DNA of 33,892 nucleotides from assembly GCA_040755195.1 (NCBI GenBank), contig JBFMBL010000025.1, positions 1-33,892 on the forward strand, in the 5' to 3' direction. This DNA is from SURF-55 sp040755195. GTDB taxonomy: Bacteria; Bacillota; Desulfotomaculia; Desulfotomaculales; Ammonificaceae. Position 1 is the first letter of the stretch. Each line of letters starts with the position of its first letter. Under the pieces are notes generated by a model. The model was not told the origin of the DNA, did no database searches, and worked only from the letters and a program-made list of their open reading frames with translations. The position numbers and the translations under genes were made by a program. Positions 1 through 5,685 of the stretch are shown piece by piece.

Positions 1-212
1 GCGTGGGCGTGATGGGTGACGCGCGCACTTACGCGCACACAATCGCCGTGCGGGCGGTGGACAGCCGCGACGGCATGACCGCGGACTGGGTGCAGATTCC
101 CTATCCGGTGATCGAGGCCATCGCCTCTAGGATCGTAAGCGAGGTGCCGGGTGTAAACAGGGTGGTATACGATATCACCTCCAAACCCCCGGCGACCATT
201 GAGTGGGAATAA
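1..212 (+). CDS. guaA: GMP synthase (glutamine-hydrolysing), C-terminal fragment
   Basis: The reading frame enters from the left edge and ends with TAA at 210-212, so only the last 70 or so residues are present. GuaA converts XMP to GMP with glutamine and ATP in the cytoplasm. The visible part is the C-terminal dimerisation domain. It carries the family's conserved DGMTADW block, the IPYPVIEAIASRI helix, and the nearly invariant ending EVPGVNRVVYDITSKPPATI-EWE. The GTG at 3 is internal, not a start. No other GuaA part is in the window. Identity is firm because this tail is one of the most conserved in the family. Confidence 0.95.
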   Translation, partial: VGVMGDARTYAHTIAVRAVDSRDGMTADWVQIPYPVIEAIASRIVSEVPGVNRVVYDITSKPPATIEWE

Positions 213-300
213 AAGTTCAACGTTCAACGTTAAAGCTTAGGCTATAGACCTTTGGGGTCCGTTCAACGTTCGAAGTTCGAAGTTCGAAGTTAAACGAGAA
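213..300. repeat. Heptamer tandem repeats after guaA
   Basis: The spacer holds short 7-bp tandem units: GTTCAAC twice near 215-230, then GTTCAAC followed by GTTCGAA three times near 261-290. The units degenerate at both edges (GTTAAAG, GTTAAAC). The same style of 7-bp period but with other units recurs at 18789, 23575 and 32715. No ORF or hairpin of note is seen. Confidence 0.7.
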
Positions 301-333
301 GGCAGAATTCAGGACTTAGAACTAATGATGGTA

Positions 334-363
334 TTGCCGCAGAATGGGCCGGTGGTATATAAT
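334..363 (+). promoter_or_regulatory. Promoter of tRNA-Cys
   Basis: A -35 box TTGCCG (334-339) and a perfect -10 box TATAAT (358-363) are separated by 18 bp. The tRNA begins 23 bases after the -10 box. The match is good and the position is right for the only downstream gene on this strand. Confidence 0.7.
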
Positions 364-386
364 ATGTAGTAAGGAATTGAAATTAA

Positions 387-462
387 GGCGACATAGCCAA
401 GTGGCTAAGGCGACGGTCTGCAAAACCGTTATTCGGCGGTTCGAATCCGCCTGTCGCCTCCA
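387..462 (+). tRNA. tRNA-Cys (GCA)
   Basis: A full cloverleaf can be folded. The acceptor stem GGCGACA (387-393) pairs with TGTCGCC (452-458). The D stem is GCC/GGC. The anticodon stem ACGGT/ACCGT encloses the loop CTGCAAA with anticodon GCA. The T arm is GGCGG-TTCGAAT-CCGCC. The discriminator base is T (U73, the cysteine identity base) and the CCA end is encoded (460-462). The 3' part of the gene is the integration site of the adjacent element. The gene remains intact because the element restores the 3' end. Confidence 0.97.
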
Positions 463-463
463 A
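401..463 (+). repeat. attL: 63-bp core shared with attR
   Basis: Bases 401-463 are identical to 11391-11453. Identity breaks at 400 (A against C) on the left and at 464 (A against T) on the right. The core runs from the D loop of tRNA-Cys through CCA plus one base. This is the classic arrangement for a tyrosine recombinase that targets the 3' end of a tRNA gene. Confidence 0.95.
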
Positions 464-514
464 AACTAAACCACAAGCGGGTTTGAGCGTTTTTAGGTAG
501 AGCGACGGTGTTAC

Positions 515-591
515 AAACCGTTGCTCAAAAAACACCCCTGAAAACGTGAAAACCGTTGCTCATAAAAACCCCGTTTAACGACAACGGTCTC
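515..591. promoter_or_regulatory. Probable integrase arm-type sites, left end
   Basis: Short repeats cluster between attL and int. AAACCGTTGCTCA occurs at 515-527 and 550-562. The second copy is part of GTGAAAACCGTTG (546-558). GACAACGGTCTC lies at 580-591 in the opposite sense of the core ACCGTTGT. The 13-mer and the 12-mer both recur near attR (11322-11334 and 11284-11295). Repeats restricted to both ends of an integrated element are expected for arm-binding sites of a tyrosine recombinase or for Xis sites. Which protein binds is inference. Confidence 0.6.
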
Positions 592-625
592 CAAGATTAT
601 GTCAACGAAAGGAGGCCGTTTTCTT

Positions 626-1579
626 ATGCCCAAGATTCTCAAGATTACCACCCCTGTTCCTTCTTCGTGGGAGACAGCTTTAGAAGAGTTCCTGCTTCAG
701 AAGCAGGCGGAAGGCAAGGCACCCCGCACCCTGAAGGACTATGAGAACCACGTGACCGCTTTCTTCAAAGCCGAATCAGAAGCCTGGAAGGACTATCATG
801 CCCTGAAGCGGGCTGTCCTGCGTCATTTCGCTTCCCTTAACGGCAAGAGTGCAACCACCTACAACCTGCGCCGGGAATACCTGAAAGCCTTCTGTGGTTG
901 GGTAGTGAGGGAGGGTTACTTGCCCGCCAACCCGCTTGACGGAATCCCGAAGAAGAAAAACGAAGGCAGGCCGCGAAGCATACCGGAGGACGTTCTCCGT
1001 AAGCTCCTGGACCTGCCCGACAAAAACACCTATGCAGGTATTCGCGATAATGCCTTAATTCTCCTGCAAGTTGATTCGGGAATAAGACCGGGGGAAGCAC
1101 TTCGCTTAACGCCATTCTGCTTTAACCTTAAGATGCTGGAGGTCAATGTTCCCACAGAGGTAGCTAAGACCAGGGAAAGCAGGACGGTGGTTATCTCCCC
1201 ACAGACCGCGAAGGCGATCCAGAAACTCCTTTCGGCGCGTCCTCCCGATTGGGATGATGCGGTTCCTGTCTTCGCCTCCCAGGACGGCGTCAAAATGACC
1301 GTCAATTCCTGGGGGCACCGAATGGCGGTCTACAGCGCACGGTTGGGAATTAGGCTGACTCCTTATGACTTGCGACATAGCTTTGCAATAATATCCCTGC
1401 GTTACGGTGCGTCTGCTTTCTTCGTCCAAAAGCAATTGGGACATGCCCATCTTACAATGACGAAGCGGTATGTCCACTTGGTAGAGGCAGACCTCCACGG
1501 GGAGCATAGCAAAGCATCCCCTGTGGGTAATCTCTTTCCTTCGAGAAGCAGGGTCAGGAAGCTAAACCTGGGCAAATAG
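626..1579 (+). CDS. int: Tyrosine-type site-specific recombinase (integrase)
   Basis: It catalyses integration and excision of the element at tRNA-Cys. I chose ATG 626 rather than ATG 599 because AAAGGAGG (608-615) sits 10 bases before it, giving 317 residues. An N-terminal SAM-like core-binding domain spans about 14-100 and the catalytic domain about 115-290. Catalytic residues visible are R154 (SGIRPGE), probable K181, R250-H251 in PYDLRHSFA, H273 (QLGHAHL) and the nucleophile Y282 (TKRYVHL). The first position of the usual HxxR box is Y247 instead of His, a known variant. The gene points inward from attL, 163 bases from the core, beside the probable arm sites. It looks intact. Confidence 0.93.
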   Translation: MPKILKITTPVPSSWETALEEFLLQKQAEGKAPRTLKDYENHVTAFFKAESEAWKDYHALKRAVLRHFASLNGKSATTYNLRREYLKAFCGWVVREGYLPANPLDGIPKKKNEGRPRSIPEDVLRKLLDLPDKNTYAGIRDNALILLQVDSGIRPGEALRLTPFCFNLKMLEVNVPTEVAKTRESRTVVISPQTAKAIQKLLSARPPDWDDAVPVFASQDGVKMTVNSWGHRMAVYSARLGIRLTPYDLRHSFAIISLRYGASAFFVQKQLGHAHLTMTKRYVHLVEADLHGEHSKASPVGNLFPSRSRVRKLNLGK

Positions 1580-1743
1580 CCTCCCTATCGCGCCAGGATG
1601 CCCCGTAAGGCCCTTCTATATGGCGGGGCAAGGAAATGTATTCCCGCCGTATTAGAAGGGCTTTCCACGCAATTCTGGAAGGCGCTGTTCCCGCAAATGC
1701 AGCAGTGAAGCCGCGAGGAAGGAGAAAGGTTTGGAAAGTGTTA

Positions 1744-1752
1744 TGCTATAAT
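1744..1752 (+). promoter_or_regulatory. Extended -10 promoter before the tandem paralogue pair
   Basis: TGCTATAAT (1744-1752) is a perfect extended -10 element (TG-N-TATAAT). No good -35 box is seen, as is common for extended -10 promoters. Transcription would start near 1759, just before the GGGGGAG ribosome binding site of the gene starting at 1783. Confidence 0.55.
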
Positions 1753-1782
1753 ACGGTGAAAATGGGGCAAGGGGGAGAGAGT

Positions 1783-2055
1783 TTGGGGCAGTTATTCTCG
1801 GATGAAATCCTGGCGGTATGGAGGCAGTGTCTTCATCTTGTCGATACCGACGAAAAAACCCACGAGCAGGCAATGGAGGCCGGTGTAGAAATCGCCGCTT
1901 TACTTAGTAAGCTCAAAACCAGCCCGGCAGCGGGAGTCGGCATTTTGCTAACCTTGGCATACGCCGGGGCGCTGAATCTTATCGGGCAGGCACGGGTAGA
2001 AGCAACGCTGGAGGATCGTAAAGCTGCTATGAAGATCGGAGGAAGAAAGCCATAA
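1783..2055 (+). CDS. Orphan small protein, first of two tandem paralogues
   Basis: The open frame extends up to 1636, but the extended -10 promoter at 1744-1752 argues for a downstream start. TTG 1783, 5-10 bases after GGGGGAGAG, gives 90 residues; ATG 1762 is an alternative. I do not recognise the family. The protein has an acidic helical N-terminal half (LFSDEILAVWRQCLHLVD), a hydrophobic stretch at about 47-66 (AGVGILLTLAYAGALNLI), and a charged tail. It aligns without gaps over 79 positions with the next gene product, with about 24 identities including the WxQCxH motif. A membrane or peripheral role is possible but unproven. Confidence 0.6.
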   Translation: MGQLFSDEILAVWRQCLHLVDTDEKTHEQAMEAGVEIAALLSKLKTSPAAGVGILLTLAYAGALNLIGQARVEATLEDRKAAMKIGGRKP

Positions 2056-2098
2056 CCTTCTTGAGAACGAACGCGAAGAAGAACCAGTATTCGAAAGG

Positions 2099-2341
2099 TT
2101 GTTAACCCAAGAAATCGTTGATATTTGGGAGCAATGTATGCACGCCACTGGTATGAACCCGGAAATGCGTAAGAAGACCGAAGAAATTGGGGAAAAAGTT
2201 GCTAACCTGCTCGAAGACCTCAACGTTGTTCCGGTAATCGGTATTGCCGCTTTAGTGTCCATCTGCTATAACGTAACGCCGAGGCTTATCGAGCAGATAA
2301 AGCGGAACATAGAGCAGGAGGAAAGCAAGGCCGCCCAATAG
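2099..2341 (+). CDS. Orphan small protein, second of two tandem paralogues
   Basis: From TTG 2099 the protein has 80 residues. It keeps the EIVDIWEQCMH motif and the hydrophobic stretch (VIGIAALVSICY) of the upstream paralogue. The start is uncertain: no good ribosome binding site precedes TTG 2099, and the frame is open back to 2033 without a standard start codon. It lies in the +1 frame relative to its neighbour, whose stop is at 2053-2055. A GGAGGAAG stretch at 2038-2045 could either initiate translation or promote a frameshift, so the two may be one two-repeat protein. The stop codon lies inside the hairpin at 2329-2348. Confidence 0.55.
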   Translation: MLTQEIVDIWEQCMHATGMNPEMRKKTEEIGEKVANLLEDLNVVPVIGIAALVSICYNVTPRLIEQIKRNIEQEESKAAQ

Positions 2342-2379
2342 GGCGGCCTTCTGTGGTGGGGCAAGGGGTTATCTTGCCC
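2329..2379 (+). terminator. Two hairpins ending the paralogue pair
   Basis: GGCCGCCC and GGGCGGCC (2329-2348) pair around a 4-base loop that contains the TAG stop. GGGGCAAG and CTTGCCCC form a second stem (about 2358-2380). Neither has a good T run, so these may act as weak or bidirectional terminators between the plus-strand pair and the minus-strand genes that converge on it. Confidence 0.45.
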
Positions 2380-2507
2380 CGTTAATTAGCCTTTAACCTG
2401 CCGAACTCAAACCCGCATGAATACTGGCTTTATTTTTCGCTTCTGATGCTACAGGCCATTCTGTGGCCGCCATGATAATTTTCCTGCCTTTTGCGTTCTT
2501 CGGTATT

Positions 2508-2639
2508 TTAAACCCCGTCTGGTTTAACACCTGCTGACCGGATCAGTTTATATACCCGCTTTGACGCGGTGTATAAGCTAACAATATTCTCTTCCTCGTT
2601 GAAGTTAATAATTGTCTCCTGTTCGTACTTACTAAGCAC
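2508..2639 (-). CDS. Small YEQETIINFN-type protein, probably frameshifted
   Basis: The gene starts at GTG (2637-2639), preceded by GGGAG, and overlaps the stop of the XRE gene, implying coupling. It encodes 43 residues beginning VLSKYEQETIINFNEEE. This N-terminal block, followed by a SLYT-type motif, is one I know from small uncharacterised proteins on Gram-positive mobile elements. They are usually longer and continue with a lysine-rich segment. Here the frame ends at TTA 2508-2510, but the next frame stays open for about 38 more codons (2393-2507) and reads KIPKNAKGRK and onward, which looks like the missing continuation. A one-base indel in the GGGGTTTAAAA tract is likely. Function unknown. 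Confidence 0.6.
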   Translation of the reverse strand: MLSKYEQETIINFNEEENIVSLYTASKRVYKLIRSAGVKPDGV

Positions 2640-2859
2640 CGCTATCTCCCTTATGTGACTCAACGTAGGTCAAAATATCACCGACGTTACACCCAAAGAA
2701 GCGGCAAAGGCGTTCCAGAGTGTCGAAGTCTATCCGCCCACTTCTTTCGTGGTACAGGTCGTTGACGGTGGTCTTGCTCAACCCCGTTCCACGTACTACG
2801 TCTAATTGGTTCAGCTTCCTTTCGCCCATGAGAACACTTAAGCGACAACGTATAGGCAA
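2632..2859 (-). CDS. XRE/Cro-type transcriptional regulator
   Basis: 75 residues from a TTG start, with GGAGGTG about 8 bases upstream. It is a single helix-turn-helix domain: NQLDVVRGTGLSKTTVNDLYHERSGRIDFDTLERLCRFF is interrupted only by normal loop positions, and the recognition helix is near residues 27-37. The pattern around FDTLERLCRFFGCNVGDIL is typical of the Cro/C1 HTH_26 group. It is transcribed away from 3101 and likely represses both promoters in the shared 2905-3007 region. It probably controls the element's maintenance or excision switch. The next gene overlaps its stop codon. Confidence 0.88.
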   Translation of the reverse strand: MPIRCRLSVLMGERKLNQLDVVRGTGLSKTTVNDLYHERSGRIDFDTLERLCRFFGCNVGDILTYVESHKGDSGA

Positions 2860-2904
2860 TATCTTACACCTCCATAGTCATACCTACATAGTAGTGTCAC
2901 CTTT

Positions 2905-3007
2905 ATAGTATCACATAATGGTAAAAGGTACAAGCATAGGCGAAAAATATTTTGCCTTTTTGTGAAATATCTCTTGACAGTTTACCAGGATAGTGGTAAA
3001 CTATAAT
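2905..3007. promoter_or_regulatory. Divergent promoters with paired operator sites
   Basis: On the plus strand TTGACA (2974-2979) and TAAACT (2997-3002) are 17 bp apart; TATAAT at 3002-3007 is an alternative -10. The spacer is a perfect inverted repeat, GTTTACCA (2980-2987) and TGGTAAAC (2994-3001) around GGATAG. On the minus strand TTGTAC (complement of 2928-2933) and TACTAT (complement of 2905-2910) are also 17 bp apart, and that spacer carries the half-site TGGTAAA at 2919-2925. The layout fits a repressor, most simply the adjacent XRE protein, that closes both promoters. A second TTGACA lies near 3022. Confidence 0.72.
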
Positions 3008-3100
3008 TGAAAACTGTTCCTTGACAATTGAATACCGCGTCGTAAGTACCAAAGGCGGGAAGACGACGGGACAAAACTACGAAAGGAGAAGGGATGTACA

Positions 3101-3331
3101 ATGTTAGCGGACTTAGTTAAAAGTACAGGATGGTTAATCGAACCCAGCGAGATACCCGCGGACTTGATCAACAAGGCTACAAAAGAGGAAAAAGAGGAAT
3201 TCCTCCGACGTTATGCCGAAGAGTTAACTAAACGTTCCATCAAAGCACTTAACGGCCTTAATAGTTGCTATTACGAAGAACTCTATGGAGTAACCTTTGT
3301 TCCCTGCATTGAAATTGACGGTACTATTTAG
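3101..3331 (+). CDS. Hypothetical protein under the divergent promoter
   Basis: 76 residues, ATG start, with AAAGGAG about 13 bases upstream. The family is not recognised. The protein is mostly predicted helix with a charged middle (KATKEEKEEFLRRYAEEL) and two cysteines near the end. It stands alone between the repressor-controlled promoter and a strong terminator at 3349-3387. Being the only gene on the plus side of the switch, it is a candidate for the element's regulated lytic-like, excision or antirepressor function, but nothing in its sequence says which. Confidence 0.6.
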   Translation: MLADLVKSTGWLIEPSEIPADLINKATKEEKEEFLRRYAEELTKRSIKALNGLNSCYYEELYGVTFVPCIEIDGTI

Positions 3332-3348
3332 CCTGGTAAGGTCCTAAG

Positions 3349-3387
3349 ACAACCCCATCCTCAGAGGAGGGTGGGGTTGTTCGTTTT
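3349..3387 (+). terminator. Strong rho-independent terminator
   Basis: A 14-bp perfect stem (3349-3362 with 3367-3380, ACAACCCCATCCTC and its complement) has an AGAG loop and is followed by TCGTTTTT. It ends the transcript of the 3101 gene. Confidence 0.92.
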
Positions 3388-3577
3388 TAGTCTCTCCTTT
3401 TGCTCCAAAACCTGGCAAAGCCTGGCCTATGGCGGATGGCTTGCACCGGTAGCCACAGGGGATGCTTTGGGGAGCTATTGGGTTATAGGTACACCGGTCG
3501 GAGCGACCGGGGCGAAAACCGCTTACAGGGAGCACACTTCTCCCCGAAAGAGAGCCATTTTATTTTTCGGGGAAATT

Positions 3578-3799
3578 CTACTCCAGCGGCCAGCGAAAGA
3601 CCAACACCTTCCCCGTCACCAGGTCTACCTTCACCAGAGGCGGCGTGACCTTCCACCAAGGCTCCCGCGCCTTGCCGCCCGTCAAATCGGAAGGCATGGT
3701 CACCGATACCCGCCCTTCCCTGCCCGCTCCACTGCGGCGCGGCAGTACTTCCCGGCAGGCGGCAAGTTCTTCAAGATAAGCTTCGCGGGCTTCGTCCAT
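3578..3799 (-). CDS. Hypothetical protein
   Basis: 73 residues, ATG start with GGAGG 7 bases upstream. Family not recognised. The first half is a charged helix (MDEAREAYLEELAACREVL) and the second half is strand-like (PPLVKVDLVTGKVLVFRWPLE). It is the last gene of the minus-strand set of the element. A stem of TCCCCGAAA and TTTCGGGGA (about 3541-3575) lies just past its end and may terminate it. The spacer 3388-3577 holds no gene I can support, only a small CCGGTCG/CGACCGG hairpin near 3496. Confidence 0.5.
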   Translation of the reverse strand: MDEAREAYLEELAACREVLPRRSGAGREGRVSVTMPSDLTGGKAREPWWKVTPPLVKVDLVTGKVLVFRWPLE

Positions 3800-3844
3800 G
3801 GGGTTGCCTCCTTGTGGTAGAATATAGGCAGGAGGTGCTCGCTT

Positions 3845-4024
3845 CTGGCTAACAACTTTTACGGCCTCGGTTCAATTACCCGTCCAATGTCCCGCACTAC
3901 CACCGGCGCCGGGTTTGTAGTCCTGTCCGGCGGGAAACACCGCAGCGGGCGCAGGAGGGTTAAGTTCAAGAGCCGCACCCGCGCCCGCACGACGCGGTGG
4001 TATCAACTCTACGGGCAGGTCTAA
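3845..4024 (+). CDS. Possible small basic protein
   Basis: An open frame reads about 59 residues from CTG 3845, or 45 from ATG 3887, and ends at TAA 4022-4024. The product is rich in Arg, Lys and Thr (HRSGRRRVKFKSRTRARTTR). An extended -10 element TGG-TAGAAT (about 3815-3823) and AGGAGGT just ahead of CTG 3845 support expression. No minus-strand frame is open here. Against it: the start would be a rare CTG, the gene sits between opposite-strand genes, and its last bases overlap the 3' end of the next gene. Possibly a nucleic-acid-binding protein; unproven. Confidence 0.4.
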   Translation: MANNFYGLGSITRPMSRTTTGAGFVVLSGGKHRSGRRRVKFKSRTRARTTRWYQLYGQV

Positions 4025-4299
4025 CCGCAGCAGGCAACAAGACCACGCTGCTCTACCGCTCTGACGTGCTTGCTGTCCGCCGGGTAGAAGGCGTGCCTGT
4101 AGCCGCCGTGAAGCGTCTGGACAAGGATTTCCAACGCCCGGCGGGCGTCTTCCTCGGAATCGTATGTGCCTAACAGCACCTCGCCCCCTCCAACCGCATG
4201 GGCTACCAGCAGGTTGCCACGGACAAAAGTCTTTACCACGGTGGGCATGAACAGGTAGCCGTCAGGCGTTCTGATTAGTTCCGTCAACGGTCGTCTCAA
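4021..4299 (-). CDS. Hypothetical small protein
   Basis: 92 residues from TTG, with AAGGGGGTG 6 bases upstream. The central part alternates short strands and a helix (GGGEVLLGTYDSEEDARRAL), a pattern seen in small uncharacterised Firmicute proteins that read like a compact alpha/beta domain. I cannot assign a function. It lies 48 bases after the zinc-ribbon gene on the same strand, so the two are probably cotranscribed. Confidence 0.6.
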   Translation of the reverse strand: MRRPLTELIRTPDGYLFMPTVVKTFVRGNLLVAHAVGGGEVLLGTYDSEEDARRALEILVQTLHGGYRHAFYPADSKHVRAVEQRGLVACCG

Positions 4300-4347
4300 T
4301 ACTTCACCCCCTTTCTTTCGCGCCCTGGAGTGCAGCCAGGGCGTTCG

Positions 4348-4917
4348 CTATTTTTTCGCGAAAGAAGAGACCAGCCGTTCTATTAACTCTCGCGCTTTCG
4401 TGTCTCCACTTTTCACTTGAAGCAATATGGGGTCGAGCAGTTTGGCGATGCAGCGAATAACCTCCTCGCGGAAAGCTTCATAATTGCCACACCGGCGGGC
4501 CGTTTTGTACAGCCACCGCGTTGCTTCTTCCAGGGTCAAAGTCTCACCCCCTTTCCAAACACCTAACGCGACGCACCGCCTCGCAAACCAGCGTGCCCAA
4601 GCATCCGGGCGCTTGGGAACCCGATAGTACGAATTGCGCTGCCATACCGCCCAGGTTGTTACCCCGGCGCATTTGCGGCAGAGAAATCTTGTGCCGCCGG
4701 GCGGGAGGTAAAGGACGCGCTTCCAGTCTCCACAGGAGGGGCAGCGGACTTTGTAGCGGCGAGTAATACGCTTGCGTTCAATTACCTGTGTATGCACAGA
4801 AAAGGTGACTTCCAGCCTGTCGGGGTAGCACCACGCTTCGATGTCCGGTGCGATTGTCGCCGTGCCGTAAGCCGGGAGGACGAAAGCTTGAAGCCGGATG
4901 CAATATTCTGCCAACAT
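4348..4917 (-). CDS. Zinc-ribbon protein of unknown function
   Basis: The frame is open from 4995, but ATG at 4915-4917 has AAAGGAG about 10 bases before it, giving 189 residues. A four-cysteine zinc ribbon lies at about residues 59-83: CPSCGDW, then CRKC about 20 residues on. An upstream beta-rich segment (about 15-50) and a helical C-terminal half follow, with Trp and Arg clusters (WARWFARRC). Such ribbons often bind nucleic acid. Its place next to the origin-like region suggests a role in replication or regulation, but that is inference; no named family recognised. Confidence 0.7.
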   Translation of the reverse strand: MLAEYCIRLQAFVLPAYGTATIAPDIEAWCYPDRLEVTFSVHTQVIERKRITRRYKVRCPSCGDWKRVLYLPPGGTRFLCRKCAGVTTWAVWQRNSYYRVPKRPDAWARWFARRCVALGVWKGGETLTLEEATRWLYKTARRCGNYEAFREEVIRCIAKLLDPILLQVKSGDTKARELIERLVSSFAKK

Positions 4918-4946
4918 TGGTTGGGTGCTCCTTTCGTAGCGCCCCA

Positions 4947-5192
4947 TTACACGGCGAGGAGCGCCAGGCTTCGAGGCAAACCGGAGCCGCCGCACCTTCC
5001 CCGCACTTGCAAGGTTCGGGAACCACGCGAGGAAGGTATCATAGGCCCCTTCTCAAGCCGGAGCGGGGCGTAGCAGCAAAGGCCCACAGTACCCCCCGCT
5101 GACTCAGCTTCGGTTTGGAGGGCAAGGAATTCCCCTCGGTCACAACTGACCGGGCCATCATACGCTATACGATAACAACGTTTCTTATTCAA
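4947..5192 (-). CDS. Doubtful small ORF
   Basis: An 81-residue frame starts at TTG with a G-rich stretch (GGGGGGTG) about 7 bases ahead. Its N-terminal part (MNKKRCYRIAYDGPVSC) reads like protein, but the last third is low-complexity Gly/Ser/Arg and overlaps the leader of the zinc-ribbon gene. It may be a real orphan gene or chance. Nothing recognisable. Confidence 0.25.
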   Translation of the reverse strand: MNKKRCYRIAYDGPVSCDRGEFLALQTEAESAGGTVGLCCYAPLRLEKGPMIPSSRGSRTLQVRGRCGGSGLPRSLALLAV

Positions 5193-5522
5193 GGTGCAAC
5201 ACCCCCCTTTTTGTTCTGAATTAATATGTTCTGCGGAAGGAAAGGAAGGAACGCCTCAAACCCGCACGGCTCTATAGCTCATTTCCTTCCCTCCCCGAAA
5301 GGAAGAAACTCACCCCACCCTCCTCGTGCTAAGACACACCTACGATGGGTCGATTGATGCCATAAATCGCTTTAGCCAACCCTATAGGGTTAGGGCACCC
5401 ACCGTTCTGGGTTCCCTTTTGCCCGAAGGGATAGGTTGTGCTGCGTACATAGCGAAATGCCGGGGGTGATGCCGGGGCGAGGTGAAGAATTATCATCTAC
5501 AGAACGCCCCTTGTTTACCTAT
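5193..5522. other. Gene-free stretch left of the origin-like region
   Basis: No supportable gene on either strand. Visible structure: inverted purine tracts (GGAAGGAAA near 5236 and TTTCCTTCC near 5282), a perfect palindrome AACCCTATAGGGTT near 5379-5392, and a CCCTT/AAGGG stem near 5415-5432. Together with 5523-5685 this is the longest non-coding block of the element. It could hold further replication sites or a structured RNA. Confidence 0.4.
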
Positions 5523-5685
5523 TATTGGAAACGGAAACGGGATTATATATAAGATTTTCCGTTCCGTCCGGAATGAACCAAATTTAATAAATAAATTTGA
5601 TTACTAATTATTTCTTATTCTTTTTTTCCTTTTCGTTCCGGAACGGAAAGAATATTTCTATATAGATTCCGTTCCGTTTCCAATA
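5523..5685. other. Origin-like region: inverted repeats around an AT-rich core
   Basis: An imperfect inverted repeat has its outer arms at 5523-5576 (TATTGGAAACGG inward) and 5630-5685 (inward to CCGTTTCCAATA). Iteron-like CCGTTCCG or CGGAACGG units occur at about 5558-5566, 5634-5648 and 5668-5676, including the perfect palindrome CGTTCCGGAACG. The centre, about 5577-5630, is almost only A and T. Its position at the 3' end of the primase-helicase gene, overlapping that gene's last codons, fits a plasmid-type replication origin. Function is inferred from layout. Confidence 0.6.

Noticed and set aside
4778..5102. Several overlapping ORFs around the zinc-ribbon gene start
   Set aside because: They lack ribosome sites and are shadows or upstream extensions; the ATG at 4917 has a clear AAAGGAG.
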